Shown: in pieces, positions 1-7,600 of the stretch
Position numbering within the stretch: the stretch's first letter is position 1
How the letters are laid out: every line of letters starts with the position of its first letter
DNA from: an uncultured Oscillospiraceae bacterium
Lineage (GTDB): Bacteria > Bacillota > Clostridia > Oscillospirales > Oscillospiraceae
Assembly: GCA_934597165.1 (NCBI GenBank)
Contig: CAKTQP010000049.1
Span: 1-13,530 of the forward strand
Reading direction: 5' to 3'
Length of the DNA: 13,530 nt
The notes under the pieces: model-generated
The model's database searches: none
Seen by the model: only the letters and a program-made list of their open reading frames with translations
What the model was told of the DNA's origin: nothing
Made by a program: the position numbers and the translations under genes

Positions 1-1400
1 TCTTCTAAAGAGAACTCAACCCGAATCTTTTTCGAGTCGACCTCACCCTTGGAAAGCAAAACAACCGTCTCAACATGGCTCGTCCGGCAGAACAAGTCCA
101 CCCCAACCGCCTGTTCAGCGCGATACCCCAGCTGGGTGAACCGCTTCAAGTCCCGCGCCAGAGTGGCCGGGTCGCAGGAGACGTAGACCACTCGGCTGGG
201 CGCCATGGCGCAGATGGAGTCGATGACGTCAGGCGCCAGTCCCTTCCGAGGCGGGTCCACGCACACCACGTCCGGGCGGATGCCCCGCTGCTCCAGGTCG
301 GCGGCGGCTTTGCTGGCGTCGGCGCAGATGAATTCCACGTTGGTCACGCCGTTCTTCTTGGCATTGGCCCAGGCGTCCTCAATGGCAGGTGGCACGATCT
401 CCGCGCCGATGACGTGTTTCGCCCGCTGTGCCATCACCAGACTGATGGTGCCCGTGCCGCAGTACAAGTCCACCACTGTCTCTTCGCCGGTCAGCCCGGC
501 AAACTCCAACGCGCAGTTGTACAGCACCTCCGCCTGGTCTCGGTTGACCTGGAAGAAGGAGGGGATGGACAGCTGGAAGGTCAGGCCGCACAGCCGGTCT
601 TCCAAGGTGTCGTGCCCCCACAACACGCGGTACTCCCGTCCCAAGATCACGTTGGTCTTGCGGGTGTTCACGTTCAAGACCACTCCCACCGCCTTGGGAC
701 AGGCGGCGGTCAGCGCCTTGGCTAACTCCTTCTCAAAGGGCAGCGCCTTGGCGTTGGCCACCACGCAGATGAGGGACTGCCGCTTCCGGTTGGTGCGGAC
801 GAACACGTGGCGGATGAGCCCATCACCGGTGCGCTCATCATAGGCGGGGACGGCGTACTTGTGCATCCACTTGCGCACCACCCGACCGGCCTTGTCTGCG
901 ATGTCCGATTGGAGCAGACAGCTGCCCACGTCGATGACCTCATGGCTGCGGCCGCGGTAGAAGCCCACCTTCACCCCAGTCTTGTGATCCTGACTCACCG
1001 GGAACGCCGCCTTGTTCCGGTAGCGCTGGGTGTCCTTGGCCCCGTACATCTGGCTGACGGACAGGTCAAGCCCGCCGATGCGCTGTAGGGCGTCGTCGAT
1101 GCGCTGACGTTTCAGGAATAGCTCTTCTTCGTAGGTCATGTGCCGCAGGGTGCAGCCGCCGCAGACGGGGAAGTGGGGACAGTCGGAGGGGATGCGAGCG
1201 GGGGATTTTTCGAGGATCTTCACCACCCGTGCCCAGGCGCAGGACTTGCCCACCTTCATCAGCGAGACCTGACAGGTCTCTCCCCGCAGCGCCCCCCGGA
1301 CGAACACCGCCATGCCGTCCAGCCGGCCGATGCCCTGACCGTCGCTGGCGTAGCGGTCGATGGTGATGGTGTGGATGCTGTTCTTTTTCAGTTCTGGCAT
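1..1400 (-). CDS. rlmD: 23S rRNA (uracil-C5)-methyltransferase, RlmD/RumA family (partial, 3' end beyond window)
   Basis: SAM-dependent enzyme that methylates C5 of a uridine in 23S rRNA (U1939 for E. coli RlmD; the Bacillus relative RlmCD also does U747). Reading in from the ATG at 1398-1400 there are 466 open codons to the window edge. Seen in order: an N-terminal TRAM-like RNA-binding domain (about residues 1-63); four cysteines placed as in the [4Fe-4S] site (C74, C80, C83 in CPHFPVCGGC, and C161); FFQVN (Q284); SAM motif DLYCGTG (311-317); DPPRKG (382-387); and SCDP with the catalytic Cys409. RlmD-like proteins usually end near residue 430-460, but here the frame continues past HVETVVLLS with no stop, so a C-terminal extension is likely. 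It is transcribed divergently from the secreted-protein genes. Family assignment is firm; the exact target uridine (U747, U1939 or both) is inference. Confidence 0.93.
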   Translation of the reverse strand, partial: MPELKKNSIHTITIDRYASDGQGIGRLDGMAVFVRGALRGETCQVSLMKVGKSCAWARVVKILEKSPARIPSDCPHFPVCGGCTLRHMTYEEELFLKRQRIDDALQRIGGLDLSVSQMYGAKDTQRYRNKAAFPVSQDHKTGVKVGFYRGRSHEVIDVGSCLLQSDIADKAGRVVRKWMHKYAVPAYDERTGDGLIRHVFVRTNRKRQSLICVVANAKALPFEKELAKALTAACPKAVGVVLNVNTRKTNVILGREYRVLWGHDTLEDRLCGLTFQLSIPSFFQVNRDQAEVLYNCALEFAGLTGEETVVDLYCGTGTISLVMAQRAKHVIGAEIVPPAIEDAWANAKKNGVTNVEFICADASKAAADLEQRGIRPDVVCVDPPRKGLAPDVIDSICAMAPSRVVYVSCDPATLARDLKRFTQLGYRAEQAVGVDLFCRTSHVETVVLLSKGEVDSKKIRVEFSLE

Positions 1401-1408
1401 AGTCGTGC

Positions 1409-1413
1409 CCTCC
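1409..1413 (-). promoter_or_regulatory. Ribosome binding site of the rRNA methyltransferase
   Basis: On the minus strand GGAGG lies 8 bases before the ATG at 1398-1400. It fixes this start and matches the N-terminus expected for the TRAM domain. Confidence 0.8.
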
Positions 1414-1440
1414 GATGTCTGTTTGTTGCGATTGTCTTTT

Positions 1441-1470
1441 ATTTTACAATAGGTGAGGGGGAGAAGTAAA
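1441..1470 (-). promoter_or_regulatory. Possible promoter of the rRNA methyltransferase
   Basis: On the minus strand TTTACT (1465-1470) and TAAAAT (1441-1446) are separated by 18 bases, upstream of the methyltransferase RBS. The -10 has 5 of 6 consensus bases. The match is modest in an AT-rich patch, so this is tentative. Confidence 0.35.
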
Positions 1471-1499
1471 TGGATAGGACTGAAAAGAATGGAAAATGG

Positions 1500-1528
1500 T
1501 TGAATTTGTACGATGCTTGTGCTACAAT
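1500..1528 (+). promoter_or_regulatory. Sigma-A-type promoter with extended -10, upstream of the LRR protein
   Basis: TTGAAT (1500-1505) and TACAAT (1523-1528) are spaced by 17 bases, with TG one base before the -10 (TGCTACAAT). Transcription would start around 1535, leaving a leader of about 35-40 bases before the ATG at 1573. The RBS AGGAGG lies at 1562-1567. It probably serves both secreted-protein genes, as nothing like a terminator separates them. Confidence 0.75.
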
Positions 1529-1572
1529 ACTGGAAGAAGGTGTAAACCCAACAGAGAGAGTAGGAGGGAACC

Positions 1573-2976
1573 ATGAGAAAGGGAAAGAGCTTGACCGCGC
1601 TGCTGCTGGCGCTGGTTCTGTGTCTGAGCGTTTTGCCGGCGGGCGTGCTGGCGAGCGAGGCGGAAGCGGAAGAGCCCCAAGCGACCGAGACCGGAGAACT
1701 GGTTCAGGAGCCGGAGGAGGATGTTTCACCGAGTACTATGGCGGCTATGTCGGGGAAGTGCGGGGAAAATCTGACCTGGAAGCTGGATAGTAAGGGGATT
1801 TTGACCATTAGTGGCAAGGGGGAGATGCGAAATTGGAGTAAAGACGATGGGTCGCTAAGGTGGGATGGAACAAGTTGGCATTTCAACAGCGAGAAGATTG
1901 TATCTGTCGTGATAAAAAACGGAGTGACAAGTATTGGTGATGGAGCGTTCTATACCTGCAAAAACTTGACTAGTATTGCTATTCCTAATTCCGTCATTAG
2001 AATCGGAAACTGGGCGTTTGCCGGTTGTGTTAAGTTAACGAAACTTACTATTCCGAATAGCGTGACAAATATAGGCGATTACGCAGTTTATAATTGCAAT
2101 GGATTGACGAGTATTTCCATTCCGGCTAGTGTAACTAGCATTGGGAGCTATCCTTTTGCTGAATGCAGTCGTCTGAATAATATTTCTGTAGCAAGCGGAA
2201 ATAAAAACTATTCCTCAGATAAAGGTGTTCTGTACAACAAGAAGAAAACGGAATTAGTTCGCTATCCTGCTGGGAAAAAAGGTTCCTATGTTATACCAGA
2301 AGGAGTGACAGACATACATGACCTTGCATTCAACCAATGTAAAAGTTTGTCAGGGGTTTCTTTTCCGAATAGCTTGAGGTATATTGGGAAGTTTGCATTT
2401 AGCGTTGATACTGGGATAACGAGCATCACTATTCCGGCTGGCGTGACCAGTATTGATGACGCTGCATTTTCTCTGTGTGACAATTTAACTCGGATTTATT
2501 TTAAGGGAAACGCCCCAACTCTCATTGAAGATGATGGTACCTCAGGTCCTTTGAAAGCGAGATATGGCACTTTCTGCAATGTCACCGCCACCGCCTACTA
2601 CCCCAAAGGCAACAAGACCTGGACGAGCAGCAAGCGGAAAAGCTACGGCGGCAAGCTCACCTGGAAAACCTGGTCGCCCAACCAGCCCAAAGGCGTCTCC
2701 CTGGTCAGCGTGACCAACCAGAAGGGCAAAAAGTTGAAAGTGACTTGGAAGAAGAACGCTGCCGCCACCGGCTATGAGGTGCAGTATTCCACTTCCAGCA
2801 AGTTCAAGAGCGCCAAAAAGGGAAAGATCAAAAAGGCGTCCACCACCAGCACGACCATTTCCAAGCTGACAAAGGGCAAGAAATATTACGTCCGCATCCG
2901 TACCTACAAGACCGTCAGCGGCAAGAACTACTACTCTGGCTGGAGCAAGGTGAAAACAGCGACGGTGAAAAAGTAA
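1573..2976 (+). CDS. Secreted LRR_5 (BspA-like) leucine-rich repeat protein with C-terminal fibronectin type III domain
   Basis: A 467-residue exported protein, probably surface-associated or released; function unknown, though such repeats usually bind proteins or glycans. Seen: basic N-terminus, hydrophobic core and an AGVLA|S signal peptidase I site after residue 27; an acidic linker (28-57); the CGENLTWKLD...GILTISG unit that typically precedes LRR_5 arrays; five or six LRR_5 repeats of about 23 residues (about 111-315) with the pattern IPNSVTxIGxxAFxxCxxLTxI; an AYYPKGNKTW segment that often closes such arrays (about 340-365); and a Lys-rich FN3 domain (about 372-467). No LPxTG, SLH or transmembrane anchor is visible. 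AGGAGG at 1562-1567 supports the start. The LRR part is distinctly AT-richer than both ends. It is the first gene of a likely two-gene unit whose second gene shares the FN3 module. Confidence 0.88.
   Translation: MRKGKSLTALLLALVLCLSVLPAGVLASEAEAEEPQATETGELVQEPEEDVSPSTMAAMSGKCGENLTWKLDSKGILTISGKGEMRNWSKDDGSLRWDGTSWHFNSEKIVSVVIKNGVTSIGDGAFYTCKNLTSIAIPNSVIRIGNWAFAGCVKLTKLTIPNSVTNIGDYAVYNCNGLTSISIPASVTSIGSYPFAECSRLNNISVASGNKNYSSDKGVLYNKKKTELVRYPAGKKGSYVIPEGVTDIHDLAFNQCKSLSGVSFPNSLRYIGKFAFSVDTGITSITIPAGVTSIDDAAFSLCDNLTRIYFKGNAPTLIEDDGTSGPLKARYGTFCNVTATAYYPKGNKTWTSSKRKSYGGKLTWKTWSPNQPKGVSLVSVTNQKGKKLKVTWKKNAAATGYEVQYSTSSKFKSAKKGKIKKASTTSTTISKLTKGKKYYVRIRTYKTVSGKNYYSGWSKVKTATVKK
2779..2802 (+). repeat. 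Direct repeat, copy 1 (FN3 module)
   Basis: A 24-base stretch encoding VQYSTSSK that recurs at 3274-3297 in the next gene with one mismatch. Similarity continues over the rest of the FN3 domain, for example the GKKYYVR coding region, so this is the best-conserved core of a duplicated module. Confidence 0.8.
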
Positions 2977-2993
2977 CGGAACCACAACATCGT

Positions 2994-3016
2994 GGCTGCT
3001 GCCGTTGGCGGCAGCC
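2994..3016 (+). other. GC-rich intercistronic hairpin
   Basis: GGCTGCTGCC (2994-3003) can pair with GGCGGCAGCC (3007-3016) around a 3-base loop: ten pairs including one G-U. No T-run follows, so it is unlikely to be an intrinsic terminator. It lies between the two secreted-protein genes and ends 6 bases before the RBS of the second, where it could affect translation or mRNA stability. Confidence 0.6.
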
Positions 3017-3022
3017 AGAAAG

Positions 3023-3027
3023 GGAGG
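3023..3027 (+). promoter_or_regulatory. Ribosome binding site that sets the start of the second secreted protein
   Basis: GGAGG is 9 bases before the ATG at 3037. An upstream in-frame ATG at 2992 has no RBS and would place 15 non-hydrophobic residues before the signal peptide, so 3037 is preferred. Confidence 0.75.
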
Positions 3028-3036
3028 AAAGGCAAC

Positions 3037-3708
3037 ATGAAAAAGAGAACGATGGCAGCCTTGCTGCTGGTGTTGGCGCTGGGGTTTCAGCTGCTGCCCG
3101 CTAGCGTGTTGGCGGCTGAGACACCCCAGGTGCAGACGACGGGCTGGGTGGAAGACGCTGGGCTGGAGACCATGGCGGCTCCGGCGGCGGTGAAGCTGTC
3201 CAGTGTCAAAAATATCTCCAGCAAGTCCATCAAGGTCACCTGGAAAAAGAAGAGCGGCGTGACGGGGTATCAGGTGCAGTATTCCACCTCCAGCAAGATG
3301 AAGAAAGCCAAGACCGTGACCGTGAAAAAGGCCAAGACCACCAGCGTGACCATCTCCAAGCTGAAGAAGGGCAAGAAATACTATGTCCGCGTCCGCGCCT
3401 ACACCAAGAAGAAGGGGAAGACCAAATACACCGCCTGGAGCGCAAAGAAAAGTGTTGTGTTTCGTGGGCGGATGCTGACGGAAAAAGAGGCGGTCGCCAT
3501 TGCGCAGAAGCATTGGAAGTTAAAGCCCGGTGCGGTTGCTCCGGAAAATGGGTATGAGCTAGACATTTTTTGGAATGGCAAGACCACGAAAAATGGGCGG
3601 AAATACTATGATGTGTCCCTGAAATGGCTGGTAGACCATGGTTGGTGGTCTACGTTAGACCGTATTTATATTGACGTCTATACCGGGGAATGCATTTCTG
3701 CATATTAA
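3037..3708 (+). CDS. Secreted fibronectin type III protein with a C-terminal PepSY-like domain (uncertain)
   Basis: A 223-residue exported protein of unknown function. Seen: signal peptide MKKR plus hydrophobic core, with likely cleavage at SVLA|A after residue 26; short linker; Lys-rich FN3 domain (about 49-144) clearly paralogous to that of the upstream gene (shared VQYSTSSK, TISKL, GKKYYVR); and a C-terminal 78-residue domain (146-223) beginning LTEKEAVAIAQKHW and ending DRIYIDVYTGE. That alternation, an EAVAIA helix followed by strands and a terminal VDxYTGE, recalls PepSY and related secreted inhibitory or regulatory domains, but the match is from memory and not certain. No membrane anchor is seen. 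It lies 60 bases after the LRR gene, with no promoter between and a strong terminator behind. Its start is discussed under the RBS entry. Confidence 0.82.
   Translation: MKKRTMAALLLVLALGFQLLPASVLAAETPQVQTTGWVEDAGLETMAAPAAVKLSSVKNISSKSIKVTWKKKSGVTGYQVQYSTSSKMKKAKTVTVKKAKTTSVTISKLKKGKKYYVRVRAYTKKKGKTKYTAWSAKKSVVFRGRMLTEKEAVAIAQKHWKLKPGAVAPENGYELDIFWNGKTTKNGRKYYDVSLKWLVDHGWWSTLDRIYIDVYTGECISAY
3274..3297 (+). repeat. Direct repeat, copy 2 (FN3 module)
   Basis: Partner of 2779-2802 with a single T/C difference. It lies at the equivalent position of the paralogous FN3 domain, 495 bases downstream. Confidence 0.8.
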
Positions 3709-3741
3709 AGGGAAAAGGGTTGCAGAACCACCCACGTCAAG

Positions 3742-3769
3742 AAGGCAGAGCCTTTCGGCTCTGCCTTTT
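3742..3769 (+). terminator. Intrinsic terminator of the secreted-protein unit
   Basis: AAGGCAGAGCC (3742-3752) pairs perfectly with GGCTCTGCCTT (3757-3767) around a TTTC loop, and the T-run continues to 3769. It lies 34 bases after the stop of the FN3 protein and separates this unit from the secA promoter. Confidence 0.9.
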
Positions 3770-3836
3770 CGCTCCATTGAACAAGAAAAAGCGCGGAAAA
3801 CGACAAAAATACAGGGAATCTTTCTCAATTTTGTGT

Positions 3837-3865
3837 TTCACTTTCGCTTACATTTGTGTTATAAT
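3837..3865 (+). promoter_or_regulatory. secA promoter with extended -10
   Basis: TTCACT (3837-3842) and a perfect TATAAT (3860-3865) are spaced by 17 bases, with TG one base before the -10. The start would be near 3872, giving a leader of about 46 bases. That leader contains a small ATCCG/CGGAT hairpin (3883-3895) and the RBS-like AAAGGA (3901-3906) before the ATG at 3918. Confidence 0.85.
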
Positions 3866-3917
3866 TCAATCTGAATGAGTACATCCGCAACGGATTTAAG
3901 AAAGGAATCGATAAAGC

Positions 3918-6752
3918 ATGGGAATGATGAGAAAACTTCTCGGAACCAACTCCAAGCGGGAAGTCAAAAAGATTACCCCCATTGTAGATAAAATTGAGGC
4001 ACTGTCCGACGAATACAAAGCCCTCACCGACGAACAGCTCCGCGCCAAGACCGACGAGTTCAAGGCACGCCTGGCCGCCGGCGCCACCCTGGACGACATC
4101 CTCCCCGAAGCCTTCGCCACCTGCCGGGAAGCGGCAGATCGTGTCCTGGGCCTCCGTCCCTACCGCGTCCAGCTCATCGGCGGCATCATCCTCCATCAGG
4201 GCCGTATCGCCGAAATGAAGACCGGCGAAGGTAAGACCCTGGTGGCCACCCTGCCCGCCTACCTCAACGCCCTCACCGGCGAAGGCATCCACATCGTCAC
4301 CGTCAACGACTACCTGGCAAAACGTGACTCCGAGTGGATGGGCAAGGTCTACCGTTTCCTGGGTCTGTCCGTCGGTCTGATCGTCCACGGCCTGACCAAG
4401 GCAGAGCGCAAGGCCGCTTATGACGCCGACATCACCTATGGCACCAACAACGAGATCGGCTTCGACTACCTCCGTGACAACATGGCCGTCTACGATCGGG
4501 ACACCGTCCAGCGCAACCTGACCTTCGCCATCGTGGACGAAGTGGACTCCATCCTCATCGACGAAGCCCGTACCCCCCTCATCATCTCCGGCCGGGGCGA
4601 AGAGTCCACCAAGCTGTATCAGATGGCCGACCAGTTCGCAAAAGACTTGGATTGTTATGTGGTCGCCGAGACCGATGACAAGGAATTCGACGAGGACGTG
4701 GAGCAGAACTACGACTACATCGTGGAAGAAAAGCGCAAGACCGCTACGCTGACCGCCCGCGGCATCGCCAAGGCAGAGAAGTTCTTCCACCTGGACAACC
4801 TGGCCGACGAAGAGAACACCACCATCAACCACCACATCAACCAGGCCATCCGCGCCCGCGGCGTCATGAAGAAGGACATCGACTACGTGGTCAAGGATAA
4901 CCAGGTGGTTATCGTGGACGAGTTCACCGGTCGTCTCATGTTCGGCCGTCGCTATAACGAAGGTCTGCACCAGGCCATCGAAGCCAAGGAGAGCCTGAAG
5001 GTCGCCAACGAGTCCAAGACCCTGGCCACCATCACCTTCCAGAACTTCTTCCGCCTCTACGACAAGCTCTCCGGCATGACCGGTACCGCGATGACCGAAG
5101 AGGACGAATTCAGCTCCATCTACGACCTGGACATCGTGGAGATCCCCACCAACAAGCCCGTCGTCCGTGTGGATTACCCCGACGTGGTCTATAAGACCGA
5201 GGCTGGCAAGTATCGTGCCATCGTCAAGCAGATCGAAGAGTGCCACGAGAAGGGTCAGCCCGTCCTGGTGGGTACTGTCTCCATCGAAAAATCCGAGCGC
5301 ATCTCCCGGATGCTCCGAGACAAGGGCATCCCCCACAACGTGCTGAACGCTAAGAACCACGAGAAGGAAGCGGAGATCATCGCACAGGCTGGTAAGCTGG
5401 GCGCCGTCACCGTCGCCACCAACATGGCAGGCCGTGGTACCGACATCGTCCTGGGCGGTAACGCCGAGTACATGGCCAAGGCAGACCTGCGCCGCGCCGG
5501 GTTCAACGGGGAAGTCATCTCCGAAGCCACCGGCTACGCCGAGAGCAACAACCCCGACGTCCTGGAGGCACGCCGTCAGTTCGCCGAGAACCAGGCTCGT
5601 TATAAGGAAGAGATCAAGGTCGAGGCGGAGAAGGTCCGCCAGGCCGGCGGCCTGTTCATCCTGGGCACCGAACGCCACGAAGCCCGCCGTATCGACAACC
5701 AGCTCCGTGGCCGTTCCGGCCGTCAGGGCGACCCCGGCGCCAGCCGCTTCTTCCTGTCCCTGGAGGACGACATCCTGCGTCTGTTCGGCAGCGACCGCAT
5801 CGCCAAGCTCATGGACACCATGAAGATCGACGAGGATACTCCCATCGACGCCAAAATGCTCTCCAGCGCCATCGAGAACGCCCAGAAGAAGGTGGAATCC
5901 CGTAACTTCCAGGCTCGTAAGGACGTTCTGGACTACGACGACGTCATGAACACCCAGCGTGAAGTCATCTACGGCGAACGCCGCAAGGTGCTGTCCGGCC
6001 AGAACATGAAGGAAGTCATCCTGGGCATGGTGGACGGCGTCATCGAGCGTGCCATCCACGGTGCCGCAGGCGAGCGTCAGCACCTGACCAACGCCGAGTT
6101 CCAGGACGCAGTGGCCGAGTTCCGCAACGTGTTCCTGACCTCCGAAGAGCTCATCTTCACCGACGAAGAGCTGGCAAACAAGTCCCTGGACGACCTGATC
6201 GCACTGGTCAAGGAACGGGCCCTCGACATCTACAACAAGAAGGAAGCCATCCTGGGCGAGCCGCTGATGCGCGAACTGGAACGCGTCATGCTGCTGCGCG
6301 TGGTGGACGAATATTGGATGGAACACATCGACGCCATGGACGACCTGAAGCAGGGCATCCGCCTGCGTGCCTACGGCCAGGAAGACCCTGTGGTGGCCTA
6401 TAAGCGCCAGAGCTTTGATATGTTCGACCAGATGACCCTGGCCATCCAGGACGAGACCGTCCGCCGGGTGTACATCGCCCAGGTGCGCCGCAACCGTCTG
6501 GAACGCCGTCCCGTGGCGCAGGCTGTCCGGGAGTCCAGAGAAGATCCCGCCATGGCAGCAGCCCAGCAGACCACCGGCAAGGTGGATCGGGTGGCCGAGA
6601 ACGAGGCAGAAAAGCCCAAGCGCATGCCCATCGTCAAGGGCAAGAAGATCGGCCGCAACGAGCCCTGCCCCTGCGGTTCCGGCCTGAAGTTCAAGAACTG
6701 CCACGGCAAGAACGGTGCCACCACCTATACGCCGGACGAAGACGAGAACTAA
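3918..6752 (+). CDS. secA: Protein translocase ATPase SecA
   Basis: Motor of the general secretion pathway: a cytosolic, membrane-docking ATPase that pushes unfolded preproteins through SecYEG. 944 residues, against 841 in Bacillus subtilis and 901 in E. coli. Seen: N-terminus LLGTNSKREVKK; Walker A MKTGEGKT (100-107); DEAD-type Walker B VDEVDS (206-211) followed by IDEARTPLIISG; helicase motif QLRGRSGRQGDPG (595-607); a preprotein-binding and scaffold region; and a C-terminal SEC-C zinc site CPCGSGLKFKNCH with C917, C919, C928 and H929. About 60 extra residues between GGN515 and GGLFILGTE (from about 577) are a lineage-type insert that explains part of the extra length. In-frame ATGs at 3924 and 3927 are alternative starts; 3918 is chosen for spacing from AAAGGA. 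It has its own promoter, and the next gene begins directly at its stop codon. The assignment is certain. Confidence 0.98.
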   Translation: MGMMRKLLGTNSKREVKKITPIVDKIEALSDEYKALTDEQLRAKTDEFKARLAAGATLDDILPEAFATCREAADRVLGLRPYRVQLIGGIILHQGRIAEMKTGEGKTLVATLPAYLNALTGEGIHIVTVNDYLAKRDSEWMGKVYRFLGLSVGLIVHGLTKAERKAAYDADITYGTNNEIGFDYLRDNMAVYDRDTVQRNLTFAIVDEVDSILIDEARTPLIISGRGEESTKLYQMADQFAKDLDCYVVAETDDKEFDEDVEQNYDYIVEEKRKTATLTARGIAKAEKFFHLDNLADEENTTINHHINQAIRARGVMKKDIDYVVKDNQVVIVDEFTGRLMFGRRYNEGLHQAIEAKESLKVANESKTLATITFQNFFRLYDKLSGMTGTAMTEEDEFSSIYDLDIVEIPTNKPVVRVDYPDVVYKTEAGKYRAIVKQIEECHEKGQPVLVGTVSIEKSERISRMLRDKGIPHNVLNAKNHEKEAEIIAQAGKLGAVTVATNMAGRGTDIVLGGNAEYMAKADLRRAGFNGEVISEATGYAESNNPDVLEARRQFAENQARYKEEIKVEAEKVRQAGGLFILGTERHEARRIDNQLRGRSGRQGDPGASRFFLSLEDDILRLFGSDRIAKLMDTMKIDEDTPIDAKMLSSAIENAQKKVESRNFQARKDVLDYDDVMNTQREVIYGERRKVLSGQNMKEVILGMVDGVIERAIHGAAGERQHLTNAEFQDAVAEFRNVFLTSEELIFTDEELANKSLDDLIALVKERALDIYNKKEAILGEPLMRELERVMLLRVVDEYWMEHIDAMDDLKQGIRLRAYGQEDPVVAYKRQSFDMFDQMTLAIQDETVRRVYIAQVRRNRLERRPVAQAVRESREDPAMAAAQQTTGKVDRVAENEAEKPKRMPIVKGKKIGRNEPCPCGSGLKFKNCHGKNGATTYTPDEDEN

Positions 6753-7583
6753 ATGAATGACCTGCATTTTCAGACGAATCGGGAGGAGAACGGCCTGGTG
6801 TGGTTCTCCGCCCCTCGTCTCAATGCCGACGGCGGCGCAGTCCACGGCTTTTCCAGCCGTTTGGGCGGCGTCAGCCGCGGTTATCTGACCTCCCTGAACC
6901 TGGGCACCAGCCGCGGCGACCAGATGGAGCACGTCCGGGAGAATTGGCGGCGCTATGGGGAAGCGGTGGGCTTTGACAGCACCAAGACCGTCTTCTCCCA
7001 GCAGGTGCACCGGGATGACGTCCGGGTGGTCACCGAAGCGGACTGCGGCAAGGGTCTGTACCGGGAGCGGGACTACGACAGCGCCGACGGCCTGGTTACC
7101 AACTGCCCCGGCGTCACCCTGGCCATCTTCTCCGCCGACTGCATCCCCGTCCTGTTCCACGACCCGGTGAACCGGGTAGTCGCCGCCTGCCACGCCGGCT
7201 GGCGGGGCACTGCCGTGGGCATCGTGGGGAAGACAGTGCAGGTGATGACCCAGCAGTTCGGCTGCCGGACGGAAAACATCCGCATGGCCATCGGCCCCGG
7301 CATCTCCCGCTGCTGTTTCGAGACCCACGAGGATGTGCCCCACGCCATGTGGGCGGTTCTGGGCAAGCAGGCTGACCCATTTATCGACCGGCTGCCGAGG
7401 GAGAAGTTTTTAGTAGACCTGAAGGGCATTAACGGCCTGTGGGGTCAGCTGGCAGGAGTGCCTGCCAACCAAATTGAGATCTCCGACCTCTGTACCGCCT
7501 GCCGCCAGGACTTGTTCTGGAGCCATCGGCACGTCGGTGAGGCTCGTGGGGTCATGTCAGCGGTCATCCAGCTGACGGAATGA
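6753..7583 (+). CDS. pgeF: PgeF/YfiH family protein (multicopper-oxidase-like fold, purine nucleoside or peptidoglycan editing enzyme)
   Basis: 276 residues, full length for the family. Members are described as polyphenol oxidases, as purine nucleoside enzymes (adenosine deaminase and phosphorylase activity), and, in E. coli, as a factor keeping L-serine out of peptidoglycan stem peptides; which applies here is unknown. Seen: HGFSSRLGGVS near residue 30, the metal/catalytic set QQVH (H86), SADC (C130) and HAGWRG (H147), AIGPGIS, and the C-terminal CTACRQDLFWSHR. All key residues are present. The ATG abuts the TAA of secA with no gap, and no good RBS is visible at the end of secA, so translation is probably coupled. 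The usual Firmicute neighbour of secA, prfB, is not here. Family is firm; function is inferred. Confidence 0.93.
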   Translation: MNDLHFQTNREENGLVWFSAPRLNADGGAVHGFSSRLGGVSRGYLTSLNLGTSRGDQMEHVRENWRRYGEAVGFDSTKTVFSQQVHRDDVRVVTEADCGKGLYRERDYDSADGLVTNCPGVTLAIFSADCIPVLFHDPVNRVVAACHAGWRGTAVGIVGKTVQVMTQQFGCRTENIRMAIGPGISRCCFETHEDVPHAMWAVLGKQADPFIDRLPREKFLVDLKGINGLWGQLAGVPANQIEISDLCTACRQDLFWSHRHVGEARGVMSAVIQLTE

Positions 7584-7600
7584 GAACGGGAAGTGTGCGG

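Noticed and set aside
75..843. Two overlapping plus-strand frames opposite the rRNA methyltransferase
   Set aside because: The minus strand carries all RlmD motifs in order; the plus frames have no RBS and no recognisable domain.
1470..1790. Plus-strand frame of 106 codons overlapping the LRR gene start
   Set aside because: No RBS fits it, it covers the promoter region, and it runs out of frame with the clear signal-peptide protein starting at 1573.
2992..3036. Upstream start for the small FN3 protein
   Set aside because: It begins inside the intercistronic hairpin without an RBS and would bury the signal peptide behind 15 extra residues.
2542..3513. Minus-strand frame of 323 codons across the two FN3 genes
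   Set aside because: An antisense shadow of the Lys-rich FN3 coding sequence. Its internal repeats simply mirror the FN3 duplication.
3825..7343. Open frame of 1172 codons on the minus strand opposite secA and pgeF
   Set aside because: The sense strand encodes unmistakable SecA and PgeF. The antisense frame arises from C-ending codons leaving few stops; its product is His/Gly/Val/Asp-rich with no domain, and it has no RBS.
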